A stretch of DNA of 64,000 nucleotides, from positions 3,968,001 through 4,032,000 of the forward strand of contig JAPEUQ010000001.1 of assembly GCA_027946365.1 (NCBI GenBank). Direction: 5' to 3'. The position numbers and the translations under genes are program-made. Source of the stretch: Kalmusia sp. IMI 367209. Lineage: Eukaryota; Ascomycota; Dothideomycetes; Pleosporales; Didymosphaeriaceae. Below the pieces are notes generated by a model, which saw nothing but the letters and a program-made list of their open reading frames with translations, had not been told where the DNA came from and did no database searches. Below, one piece after another: positions 48,592 to 59,876 of the stretch. The stretch's first letter is position 1; each line of letters opens with the position of its first letter.

Positions 48592-51295
48592 AGAAAGAAG
48601 CCCACATAGAATCAAGGTAGCAGCCCCGTTCAACTCTTGAGCTTTTGCATCATGGGGATCGCTGTGGCGTAGGGAGCGGCCTGCTCAGCTCCGGCCGAGC
48701 ATTCATAAATCAGCCTCCCACAACGGAGAAGAGAAGAAAGCAGACGGAGCTGGAGCGCAAGCCCTAGGCGAATGCCTACTACCTCCTTCTTCAGTCAATC
48801 CCGTAGATCCACCAGGGCCCGTCGTCCCGGACTATTCATGGAGCCGTGAGGCTACAGAATGCAGTACTGCTGCCAGTACTCAACTTCTTGGATCGATGAG
48901 CGGATAGGACGTGATGACCACTGCACACCCGAGACAGTGGTCCCGTTGTCTTCCCCCGCATACCGGGTATGCTTGGTAGCCCTCAGCATTAAGCAAAATA
49001 CGAAGCGCTGTATCTGTTTTCGGAAGATCGCACCCCTTGACTGCGACACAAGTGCTTACAGCACCGGGGATAAATCGTACTTTACGTTGCTTTGAGAGCT
49101 CGTTTTGACGTTATAGGCCACAGTCACATGCCTTTCCCGGACTCGGAGCTCACGTGGTATCAAAATCCCAAAGCTAAACAGCCCCTTCTCTAGTGGCTTC
49201 TGTTGGTGGAAGGTGTTCCCCCTGCATCTAGCAGGGACGAATGGTTTGTTATCCTTATGTAATTAGCTAGTTAGCTTATAGTCCGCTTCTTTCAGAAGCC
49301 CCAACAATCAATGCTTTACTCAACTTTTTGCCTATCTCTCAACAGCTTCATCTCGTGGACATCCCAACTGCCCATACCAGGTACCCGGAATGGTAACGTC
49401 TGCTCTAGGGTCCTGCAACAGAGTATAAAACACATATTGCAGCGAAATAATAAGCGAGCTCAGATCGCGAGAGTGTCCACTGAAAGTACCGTTAGGACGT
49501 AGAATCTCTCTAAGCGCTCCACGTGCGTGCCTCATCGTGGTGGTAGAAAATACCTAGAGCCCCCTCTCTCCCTTCCTCCCTCCCCGCCTCCCACTTCTAT
49601 ACACTCCCCTGTTTGGCATGTTTCGGTACGTAGGTCGCGATATGACACTCCAGTGCCAACCCGCTGCCAAGGATGCAATCGTCATGGACTCAGGAACGTA
49701 TGCTTATGACCTGGATATCGAATGTCGGCGCCTCATCTACCGTAAGGAAGAACCATGGCTCTCCGACCTGAGAGGAGGTAGCAAGTTCATCGTGTTGGAC
49801 TATGTATGTAGGGGACCCTAGAGATTGGAATGGCTGGCGGGATAGCTACACCGTCCACTCCTTCTTACAGTCGGTGCTCTTCCTCCGCCTACTCTTCTGA
49901 CTTTAATTGTTACATGGAGGTCTCCAACAGAGACGCTTTTTAGAAGTTATCTCTCCCATAACATCCTTGATAGTGTACTGAAATAAGGAGTTTTGACAAT
50001 GTGCATCAAACTACTTAATATTATCTGGGTTTGGAGTCGTGCACATTGTAAAAGGTAAAACTTATGTCGAATATAATTTTGGATGCAACTTCAGTCTAAA
50101 ATGATAGCAAAACTTATACTTATTCTCAAATATCCAATACTGTAGATCTTCAGACCGATAGCCCTTGGATACAAATCAGATAGTGACCAGACACAAAAAG
50201 AGAATATGTCCAATTGAGACCTGCAATGATCACGGAATTTCCAAAATGCTTGTCATAATTTACCACGTCACACATTCCCAGTCCGGCGCTGTTGAACAGA
50301 CGTCCCTATTGAGCTTTTGTGCGGTCTATATCACCTGCAAAGTTCTTAGTTCAGCAACTCTAGGTACCGAATGGGTAAAAATAAGAAACCTCTGCGTAAT
50401 GACACGAAAACGCCGAAAATATTTAAAACACAGCTCAAAAGCGCCAAGCGGAGCGAATGACTATTAAGTTTCATACCTACGCAGATCATCACTTCCATAT
50501 CATGCTGAGTCCCTTGAGCCGTAGCGTCTCGCACGGGAAGGGCTAGTTCGTCGATCAGGATTACTGACTAGTCGGCCAGGCCTGCTCTGGCGTTGACTGA
50601 GATTTGTGTGCATGTGGCATCCCCCCAAGCATGAAAGAAGTTTTAGAGATATTTGGGTCCGAGTACTCACTTCATTAATTTTCCCACTTGAACCTATGAA
50701 ATCAAAAGCTTCTTTTGCGACTGATCGGATCAGACTTGACAGAGTAGGAGACAATCCAGTCTATGCCCAACTCTTATTAACATGTAGATAGGTAGGTGGT
50801 AAGCCATAGTCGGTGAAGCTGCGCCGCATGTGCTAGCCTTAGGCGAGTTCGCGAACCACTCTGTCGGTCAACTTGATTGCTCCCAACTGTAGGCCTGGAA
50901 TACCCTAGCAGCGATGAGCGTTGAGGTATGGTGCCAATTGAGGGAAGTGCGAGTCCTACAGCTGACATCCAATAATGCACGGGCCTCTCGGGCGTAGTGT
51001 TTGCTGTGCCACCAAAACTCGTAAGGAATCGCCGCTACCATACTGGAGCTGCAAAGCGGGGCTTTGAGCGAACATTAAAACCACGAGGGAGCTCTTGATA
51101 CTGCATCTGCAGTGGTATAACCGGCGAGCCATTATATCCATCACCTTGGAACACCAGGTATGTCCTCTGCACCCTAGCTTGTATCACTTCTGCAGCAATT
51201 AACTTGGTATCAGGTAATCTCAGGCAAGTCCAATTATCACAAGTCTACCTTTTGAGTCCCATCTTTACATGAATCGAATCTCTTTCCCTTCCACA

Positions 51296-52844
51296 ATGAC
51301 TTCGCCCAACACCACTCCCAGAATCGTCGAGTTAGCTGCTCAGATAAACGCTTCTGTTGCTCAACTGCAAGAGCATTTATCAGCCCAAGGCTTGCCGACC
51401 CCGTCTTTTGCCGAGGACAATCCCGAAAATCTTCCCTCTGACGTGTCCCATCTGAAGGATGCTGTCCTCGATGCAACTGCTGAACTACATGAGCTGCTCC
51501 TGGATCCCCTGGCATTGCTCTTCAAATTCGGTGCTGCAAGTCTTCCTCGGGTCCCGATCGGCATTCTCATGAACTAATACTTCCAGATCTCCAACCTGGT
51601 CAGCATCGACGCAATCTGCCGCTACCACATCCCGGATATGATACCCCCCGGTGGTCAGATCTCTTTTGACGAGATTGCTGAAAAGACGGGCCTCGAGAAA
51701 CGGGCTGTCAGACGCCTGCTTCGACACGCGATGGCCATGCGTATCCTGAGAGAACCGGAGCCTGAAGTGGTAGCACATACCAGCATCTCCAAATTCTTGA
51801 CGATTCCGTACATCAATGGCTGGGTCAACTTTGAAAGCAGGGATACCTGGCCTGCCACTACTCGGGTAAGTATGCAAGATCCTTTTATATCAGAAAAATG
51901 CACAGGAATGAGCTGACACAAATGCCTCGCCATAGATTGTAGACGCGATTCAGAAATGGCCAAATTCCGAAGAAATCAACGAGACCGTGAGTGTGTCTCG
52001 TGTCCCAGAGCTAATCTTAGACTTTGCCTTCCAGAGCGTTCCGAGCCTTGCTATAGCCTGTGCTGATCTGTACAGGGTTTCGCTCTTGCGAACAACGGCA
52101 AGTCGATCCAGGAGGTCTTCGCTTCGGACCCTGAGCGGGCGATGCGTTTTGCACCTGGAATGCAAGCCATAAACCATGTTCCAGGTTACGCCATCGAAAA
52201 TGTTTCCACGGTCTATGATTGGGCTTCCCTGGGAGATGCGTACATCGTCAATGTTGGTGGATCCAGGGGTCAAGCCGCCATAGAGCTGGCGAAGAACTTT
52301 GGAAATATCAAGCTTCTTGTCCAAGATTCGGCAAACATCATCCAAAGCGCGGAATCAGGAGTCCCCAAGGAGTTGGAAGGACGCGTCGAGTTTATGAAAC
52401 ATGAGCTCTTCGAACCGCAGACGGTCAGGGCACATGTCTATTTTTTCCGCATGGTCTTCCGCAATTTGGGTGACAAATACGCTCTCCAAGTCTTGAAAGC
52501 GCAAATTCCGGTCCTTCGACCCGGGGTAAAGATCCTCATCCAGGATGTATGCATGCCGGAGCCAGACGCCATCCCATTATGGAGGGAGCGAGTTTCAAGG
52601 TATGTGGCTAGGTGTTTATACGGGTAATGAGAAAAAAAGTGGCTACTGACATAAACTTCACAGGGCAGTGGATTTGGCTCTGGAATGCTTCTCCAACGGT
52701 CGTGAAAGATATCTGGACGAATGGAAAGCTCTACTCGCTGCGGCAGATCAACGATTCGTCCTTCATCGGGTATATGTGCCCAAAGAGTCCTTGTTGGGGA
52801 TCTTGGAGGTTCACTGGGACGTGTCTGGCACTGGAGAAGCCTGA
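51296..52844 (+). CDS. O-methyltransferase, fungal secondary-metabolism type
   Basis: A class I SAM-dependent O-methyltransferase with an N-terminal winged-helix dimerisation domain, of the sterigmatocystin/aflatoxin-OMT-like family. Exons 51296-51535, 51587-51865, 51936-51986, 52076-52599 and 52664-52844 give about 424 residues. An earlier Met at 51269 is possible. Intron 1 fits only as a GC-AG intron (GCT|GCAAGT to TTCCAG|ATC), giving FKFGAISNLVSIDAICRYHI. The winged helix is ISFDEIAEKTGLEKRAVRRL. The SAM loop is YIVNVGGSRGQAAIELA with LLVQDSAN following. VYFFRMVFRNLGDKYALQVL holds the region of the usual catalytic histidine. That position reads R-M-V-F-R-N, so the common HxxxHD arrangement is not obvious. 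The substrate is unknown. An acyl-CoA ligase gene lies 2 kb downstream on the same strand. Confidence 0.86.
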
Positions 52845-54827
52845 AGGAAGTATCTTTCAAACATTAGATAACAGATCACAGGTTCTGGGTGGCTCGTGCT
52901 TTCACAAACTTCAACTTTGAGCCATCTCTCTCTTAAACTGTGTGAATTGTTCCAGACGGCATATTTACGTGTTTACAAATTACACCAATTTTGCTTCAGC
53001 CGCAAGATTCCGCCAAGTCCGCTTATCCTGCAGATTCATACATCCTGTCAAGCTATCATGTACCGTTCTACGTCAAGGCGTAACACCAAGCTAGTAGGTA
53101 TATTCGGTGTACAGCAGCAGCTCCCCTTTTTAGGAGGAACTAGATTTGACAAGATTTTAGTTAGCTGACCGTCAAGGAAGGTCCTTCGGTGAGGGGGGGA
53201 CGCGCAGGGGCCGGCATATGCTCATTCGAGCCATACGTGACCGAACAGTAGCTTCGGTGAATAGTACGCATTTGCTCAGAGATATGCTACCCTACATTGT
53301 AGAGCAACATAGCTACTCGCATTTCCTCCTCCGGAATACACATACGAGCACCAGCAAGAGCGAACGTCTCTGCCCAAAGGCGTCCTGACCACATGATTTT
53401 CTGTATCGTCCTCTCCCCTTTTGTCTCACATTTGTGTACGCTTCTCAGTATGATCAGAAGGTCTCTTCCATTTCAGATATCCCGTCAGAGAGGCTTCAAT
53501 GTGCCGAATATTCAATTTGGGCAGAATGAAGAGGTTCCGGTAGTCGTTGTATCACATGCCCTGCTTGCGCCTTTTGGCTTTTTCTTCGACGCGGATGATC
53601 AGTTGCATCTGAAGATGCTCCACAAGACTTACTTGTTTGTTGACGATTCTCCACCAGTCACGATGCTCATAGTGAAGGAAGGAAGCCTGTGCCGCTGGCA
53701 GGTGTAAACAGTCTTCCCAGTAACCAATACCGTTTCAGAGTCCAAGAGACTGCAACAAAAATCCAGGGTATGAATGAAACTGGCGGTAGAGACACGAGCG
53801 AATTGGGACCGATACTGGAGCGCATTTCTGTTTTCATTCACGAAAATATACTCAGGGCAGGTGTGCTTCCAGACCTGAGGGTACGGTGATGTAGGGGAAG
53901 CGAAGGTTGTTCCAGCCGAACCTGGCAGACACCACGTGGCGACATGTCATCCGACCCACCGCAATGGCATCGAGCCTTTCCGAGATCCCGTTTCGGTGCC
54001 TTCAACATGTATCCCGAGTGGGAACGCAATTTTGCCGGCGATAAGAACAGCGCTCTGCCGCCCCCAACGCACACATGCTGCAGCAATAGACCAATCAAGC
54101 AATTGCGCGATGCAACGGCCGCGTTGAAGGTTCCGTTGCCGCTGCCGTCTCAGCGCTCCGAGCTAAGCGCAGCAACGACAACAATTCGCAATGGACTCAC
54201 ACATAGAACAATGGGCCATGTTCAGTGCCTTGAAATCTGCTGTCGGGGATTGGATTTAGACATCGCTTGAGAACGCCACCATGAATCGCTAGCCCCAGCT
54301 CGAAGAGAGAAGCCTCGGCTCCACGCGAACACCCCCAGACCCCCGCATGTTGGCCCTTTTGTGGAGTCCTCGGTTCCGGGTCAAACAAGTTTCTCTCGCG
54401 CGAAGTAGGTGTGCCCGTCTAAGCCGTGGTAGATATGGGATATACGGCACAGCTCGCGGCCACCATTTGTTGCCAGTTCTCCGTTGCGCTTTGTTCCTAA
54501 TCTCAGCACAGAAGTACATATGGCTGAAGCATGGAGTGAATCCCCCTCTTGCTTGTTATAGGTAGCGCGATTGGCTGGCGTAAGACAGAGTGTAGGCTAA
54601 CTCGGTCTTGGGTCAGATTGTGGAGCCGGCCCATGTTCCTCCCTCGGCTTGATGAAGATCAAATTCGACTACGATTCATTGAGTCGTTTCAGAAAGACTC
54701 ACTACGTCCGTTCACCTAGAAATTATCTCATACCCTATCATCCAAAGCTTTTCATCACCAGCGAATCCACGACTTGAGCCGAAAATCACGTCGAACCAGA
54801 TTCTCTTGCAGAGAACACACTTGCACA
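52845..54827. other. intergenic between O-methyltransferase and CoA ligase
   Basis: About 2 kb. A frame at 53393-53707 (104 codons) and others at 53944-54270 are open, but I recognise no domain in them. They could be fragments of a lost cluster gene or chance frames. Confidence 0.4.
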
Positions 54828-56623
54828 ATGGTGTTGAAATCGCGCTGGTCATTTCAAACCCCGCAGGTGTCTTTGCCGACCTTCCTGTTTGATTCACCTA
54901 CCGCAGTTCTCCCACAGACACCAGCTCTTCTGTCCGCCAGCGACCCAGAAAAATATTATCTTTCCTCAAGTGATTACCGTCTCTATGCACAGCGATTTGC
55001 GTCGGGATTGCTACGCTCTGGTCTCAAGCCTGGCGAACGCGTACTTCTCTACTCTGGGAACACGCTGTTCTTTCCCGCTGTGATGATAGGTATCATCATG
55101 GCGGGTGGCATCTACACTGGCGCAAATCCAACTTACGTCGCCAGAGAGCTAGCGTATCAACTGCGCGACTCTGGCGCAAAATATCTTCTTTGTGCAGAAG
55201 GCAGCTTGGATACCGGTATCGCGGCAGCCAAAGAAGCAGGCTTAGGTCCAGAGAGCATCTTCGTATTCGATGATGGAGTTGCTACGTTTGAGAGAAGGAA
55301 GATTGAGAGAGAGGCACTTGGTGGAAAGATCCGGCACTGGACCGAGCTTTTGGATTCTGAGGAGAACGGGCGCGCATTTCATTGGCCTGATCTGCGCACC
55401 GATGAGGAGCTCGATCAAGTCATCGCCTTAAATTATAGCTCAGGTACGACAGGAATGGCTAAGGGCGTCATGATAACGCACAAGAACTACGTTGCAAACG
55501 CCACACAACAGCTGTTCATCATGAAGGAAGGACGCGACTTTGAAAAGAGAATAAAACGCTCGCGGTGGCTTTGCTTCCTTCCAATGTACCACGCCATGGC
55601 GCAAGCGCTGTTCTGCGTGAACGCAATGAAGTTACGAGTGCCGGTCTATGTCATGCCAAAATTCGACTTCCTGGAGATGCTGCAGTACATACAAAAGTAC
55701 CGAATTACAGATCTTGTACTTGTTCCGCCGGTCATCGTGGCTATGGCGAAGCATCCTGCAACAAAGAAGTTTGATCTCAGCTCTATCGAAAAGGTTTCAT
55801 CAGGCGCAGCGCCGCTTGGAAGAGAAGTCAGCGAGGAATTTGAGAAACTCTGGCCAGACAGGAGGGTCAACGTGAAGCAGGGATGGGGGATGACAGAAGT
55901 CACCTGTGCGGCTACGACTTTCCACCCAGACAGATTTTGCGATAACTTCTCTGTAGGGGAGCTTCTACCGAACGTGGAGGCGAAGATCGTCTTGGATGAC
56001 GAGGGCAAGATTGAGGCACCGCAGGGCGAACGTGGAGAGATTTGGATCAAGGCACCGAATGTGATGAAAGGGTACTGGAGGAAACCGGAAGCGACGCGAG
56101 ACACCGTTACTCTGGATGGATGGCTCAAAACTGGCGATGTCTGCTACGTGGATAAGGAGGGCCATATTTTCATCGTAGACCGAAAGAAGGCGAGTCTTGA
56201 ACTTCCACTATGATTGAAGGAAAAGCTAACGGTCCAAAGGAGCTGATAAAAGTGAAGGGGCTCCAGGTAGCCCCCGCTGAGCTTGAAGCGCTGCTGCTCG
56301 ACCATCCTGATGTTCAAGACGCTGCTGTCATCGGTGTCACTATCGATGGCGAAGAGCTCCCACGCGCATACATTGTACCCCAGTCCCAAGACAAAGCTAC
56401 ACCTCAGCTTGCAGAGACTATCAAAAAGTGGCTTGCCGAGCGGGTCTCCAAAGCTAAGCGACTAGAAGGGGGCGTCATCTTCATCGACGCCATCCCAAAA
56501 AATCCCGTAAGTGTGATAACCAAAAATCAATGCCCACAGCTAACAAAATATTAGTCTGGTAAGATCATGAGAAGACAACTGAGGGAACAGGCGGCAGCCG
56601 AAACACCGAAAGCGAAGCTGTGA
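54828..56623 (+). CDS. acyl/aryl-CoA ligase of the 4-coumarate-CoA-ligase-like family, probably peroxisomal
   Basis: An ANL-superfamily adenylating enzyme that activates a carboxylic acid to its CoA thioester. Exons 54828-56189, 56240-56506 and 56555-56623 give 565 residues. Intron 1 fits only as a GC-AG intron (AAG|GCGAGT to CCAAAG|GAG), with a GCTAAC branch-like site. Core motifs are ALNYSSGTTGMAKGVMITH (AMP-binding P-loop), GWGMTE, WLKTGDVCYVDKEGHIFIVD and RKKELIKVKGLQVAPAELE. The catalytic lysine lies in KNPSGKIMRRQL, split by intron 2. The chain ends in AKL, a PTS1-type tripeptide. Similar fungal enzymes serve jasmonate-like, phenylpropanoid and fatty-acid-derived pathways, so the substrate is open. 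The start at 54828 gives the usual N terminus (PTFLFDSPTAVLPQTP). Confidence 0.9.
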
Positions 56624-56970
56624 ACAAAGAGGCCGAAACGAAGGCCGTGTGCTTGCGGGGAACTTGGACCGTCTAATAATATACAAGTACTGTCACACGC
56701 AATAGGGCCGTGGACGTGCGCTATGCATTCTCGAGTACCTTGGGGTCTGAACCATCCCTGTGCTCTTTTATCGGCATTGTAGTTGTAGTGAACAGTCTCA
56801 TAAGAAATAGACAACGCACGCGCTTTCGGTAATCTAATAGAATATGAGGGTTAGTTCGACTGGCCGCACTGGATATATGTGGTAACGGTTTGGTGAAATT
56901 GGTGCTGCCGATATGTACATGCACTACAATGCTCGCAACTCGGATCGTGTCGTATGCCTGCCCTATGCTC
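56624..56970. other. convergent intergenic region
   Basis: About 350 bases between the stop codons of the CoA ligase and the complex I gene. Only 3' UTRs and terminators are expected, and no gene is seen. Confidence 0.4.
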
Positions 56971-57376
56971 TCAGTTGCTCCGCTCTCCACCCTTGGCTGC
57001 CCGCAACTCCTCCATCTTCCGCACCCTGATCTTGAACTCCTCGTACTGGCACTTCTCATACGAATGTCGCTCATCCTGGTCTCCATCAGCGTTCTGTCAG
57101 CCTTTCCTCAGGCGTATATAATGGTCATACCTCGCACTTCCAGGGTAGGTAGTACTCGTCGAAGCGACACCGATTAAGCGGGATGAGAAGATGTGCGCAA
57201 GAATCTCGGTAGGGCAGCGGCAGGCGGGCGGCGCTCATATCCTCGCGGGTGGCCTCTGTAGCATATTGTCAGTGTTCTGGATTCGGCCAATAAAGTGGAA
57301 TTGCGGTGGCAGACTGACTCCTAGGCTCACCGCCAGTGAGACCAACGGCCTCCTTTATCGTCTCGGTGATAGTCAT
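56971..57376 (-). CDS. mitochondrial complex I subunit NDUFB7/B18
   Basis: An accessory subunit of respiratory complex I on the intermembrane-space side. Three short exons on the minus strand, 57376-57331, 57255-57131 and 57075-56971, give 91 residues. The joined product starts MTITETIKEAVGLTGEATRE, continues LPLPYRDSCAHLLIPLNRC and FDEYYLPWKCEDERHSYEKC, and ends in KMEELRAAKGGERSN. The two CX9C motifs that define this CHCH-type protein are intact: C-AHLLIPLNR-C and C-EDERHSYEK-C. Introns are 75 and 55 bases with GT/AG ends. Each exon is too short to stand out as an open frame, so the gene is easy to miss. It is divergent from the Mbp1-like gene, with 225 bases between start codons. Confidence 0.93.
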
Positions 57377-57518
57377 GGTGGTTGCGCGGGCTATGTGTCT
57401 TCAATTGCGGGTGTGGGCGCTGGGAGGGGTGGGTAGCAACGGGCCGCGACGAGTGAAGTGCAGTGAAGCTCGGGCATCCGATGAGGCTTGGCAAAGCCTG
57501 GCGCGGTCACACGCACGA

Positions 57519-57524
57519 ACGCGT
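57519..57524. promoter_or_regulatory. ACGCGT (MCB-type) hexamer in the promoter of the Mbp1-like gene
   Basis: A perfect ACGCGT lies 78 bases upstream of the Mbp1-like start at 57602, inside the shared divergent promoter with the complex I gene. A related AACGCGCG follows at about 57543. It could allow autoregulation, because Mbp1-type factors bind this hexamer. The hexamer also occurs by chance elsewhere in the window. Confidence 0.3.
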
Positions 57525-57601
57525 CTACTCCAGCTCCTCGCGAACGCGCGATCACACGTATCGTTATCCCCACCCCCGCACGCTCGCCCTTTATGGTCAG
57601 G

Positions 57602-59876
57602 ATGCCACCAGCGCCGGATGGCAAGATCTATTCCGCAACGTATAGCAATGTAAGCCATGTCGAACATCTGTGGATATGCAAGAGCCTGGAGCAGCCGATA
57701 CAGGAGTAGCAGGCACGACGGCGCCGAGGGAAAGCGCAATGCGAACAATGTTGCGCCGTACAATAAAGATTCTCGCTGACAATGGTCCCTAGGTTCCTGT
57801 CTACGAGTTCAATGTGGCCGGGAACCACGTCATGAGGCGCCGAGCTGACGATTGGATCAATGCAACGCACATTCTTAAGGTAGCCGACTATGACAAACCT
57901 GCGCGTACCCGCATCCTAGAGCGCGAGGTGCAGAAAGGTGTCCACGAGAAGGTCCAGGGTGGTTATGGCAAATACCAGGGCACCTGGATCCCCCTTCACG
58001 ACGGCCGCATGCTAGCAGAGCGCAACGGCGTGCTTGAGAAAATGCTGCCCATTTTCGACTACGTTCCTGGCGATAGGAGCCCGCCGCCTGCCCCAAAGCA
58101 TGCTACCGCAGCCTCGAACCGTCCCAAACCGTCTCGTCAGAGCGCCGCCGCGACCGCGAGATCAAACGGTAATAATGTGTATTCGCTAGAGTCTATGAAC
58201 TGTAGGAGGCTGCTCTCCTCTGTCAAGGCTATGTGGGCCTAGCTAATCAGTCTGTGTAGCTTTTGTCTCGAACTCGCAATCCCAAATTAGCGAAGATCCC
58301 TACGAACACCCTCAACCTTCGCAGCAGATATACCGTGACGAGACGCCGGATAATCTCACTGTTGTTTCGGAAAGCTTGCTTGGTGACCAGGACATGCTCC
58401 CGAATTCTCAGTACTCTGCGAGCCGGAAACGCAAACGGGGTGCTGATCAAATGTCCGTCGAGGATACGCAGCACCAGCTTTGGGCTGATGCGCTTCTGGA
58501 CTACTTTATGCTATTGGACTCCGACGAAGGCTTTGTCGCACCACCAGAACCACCGCCTGGCGTCAATTTAGACCGTGCGATCGACGACAAGGGGCACACC
58601 GCGATGCACTGGGCAGCAGCTATGGGCGATCATGAAGTAGTCAAGGAGCTCATCCGGCGCGGGGCACGCATAGATTGCGGTTCCAATAATCTGGAGACTC
58701 CCCTGATGCGTGCCGTCATGTTCACTAATAACCACGACAAGGGCACTATGCAGAGTATGATCAAGATCTTTCAGCCAACTGTAGTCCGGTCTGACTGGTT
58801 CGGAAGCACCGTTTTCCATCACATCGCAGCCACAACGAGCAGCTCGAACAAATATTCTTGCGCGCGCTATTATCTGGACTGCATCATCAATAAGCTGTCA
58901 GAGACGTGGATTCCGGACGAAGTCACTCGCTTGCTGAACGCTCAGGACCAGAATGGCGACACGGCGATCATGATCGCTGCACGACATGGAGCGCGGAAGT
59001 GTGTACGAAGTTTGTTGGGGCGCAACGTGAATGTTGATATTCCAAATAAGAAGGGTGAAACAGCAGACGATCTGATTCGCGAGTTGAACCAGCGGCGGCG
59101 AATGCATGGCCGACCACGGCAGGCGTCTTCGTCGCCATTTGCACCGCCTCTGGAACAAAGAATGAATGGACATAGTGGTCATCTCGAGGATATTCCAGTA
59201 TCGCTATCGTTACCTTTCCCCAGTCTCTCAGTACGGGACTCGCAACAACAATACCGCTCACAAACAGCTTCGCATCTCATGACAAAGGTGGCGCCGACTT
59301 TGTTGGAGAAATGTGAGGAGCTTGCTGCTGCTTACGAATCCCGAATTGCAGGAGAAGGAGGCTGAATCATTAGATGCGGAACGCGTTGTCAAGAGACGGC
59401 AAGCCGAATTAGAAGCGACTCGCAAGCAGGTGTCTGAACTCATAGGCTTAAACAACGGCCTACATATAGACTTAGGCGATGATGAAGCTGATCGACAGCA
59501 AGAGGAAGATTTACGGATGCTAGTCGAGGAGGCAGAGTCACTCCTTGAGATTGAACAGAAGACCGAGCTCAGGCGGATATGCGCATCAACACCGCAAAAC
59601 AATTCAAATTCACCGGTTGACCTCGCAGAGAAGATGCGATTAGCGCTGTTGCTTCATCAAGCGCAATTAGAACGACAAGAACTTGTAAGAGAGGTTGTGG
59701 GAAATTTGTCTGTAGCAGGTATGGGGGAGAAACAGGGCGTTTACAAAAGCCTGATCGCGAAAGCTATTGGGGAAAGGGAAGAGGACATTGAGTCCATGTT
59801 GCCTGAGATCCTGAAGGAGCTAGAGGAAGCAGAGACGCAGGAACGCGCGGAGGGTTTGGAGCAAAGCCCTGTGTAG
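57602..59876 (+). CDS. MBP1: APSES/ankyrin transcription factor (Mbp1/Res-type MBF subunit), with an apparent one-base frameshift
   Basis: The DNA-binding subunit of MBF drives G1/S genes. Exons 57602-57649, 57793-58168 and 58260-59876 would give about 679 residues if the lesion is an artefact. The KilA-N/APSES domain occupies about residues 17-115 ([52 protein letters not shown]). Ankyrin repeats follow ([40 protein letters not shown]). The C terminus is a coiled coil with Gln/Glu-rich helices. Within exon 3 the frame changes after [11 protein letters not shown], in a CCC run at 59340-59342; the downstream frame resumes with [16 protein letters not shown], as expected for the family. No intron fits there. 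In the sequence as given, the first frame would end about 20 bases later. Confidence 0.88.

Larger units (their letters stand above)
45198..51295. other. 6.1-kb gene-poor region
   Basis: No gene is supported. Open frames up to about 215 codons (45743-46393) lack recognisable features. The region contains a pentanucleotide repeat, a TA-rich tract and a GAA run (listed separately). Small frames at 49618-49818 and 50165-50467 are possible but unsupported. The last few hundred bases should hold the O-methyltransferase promoter. Confidence 0.45.

Noticed and set aside
49618..49818. A 67-codon frame as a possible small secreted or conserved protein
   Set aside because: No signal peptide, no cysteine pattern and no family resemblance. 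Kept only as a mention in the region entry.
51530..51586. GT donors for intron 1 of the O-methyltransferase (at 51531 and at 51551)
   Set aside because: The first leaves the wrong phase; the second gives a 36-base intron and adds residues not expected in the family. The GC donor at 51536 fits both length and phase.
59290..59345. A 39-base intron (GTGAGG...TTGCAG) to explain the Mbp1-like frameshift
   Set aside because: It would be very short, and the joined phase does not restore the downstream frame.
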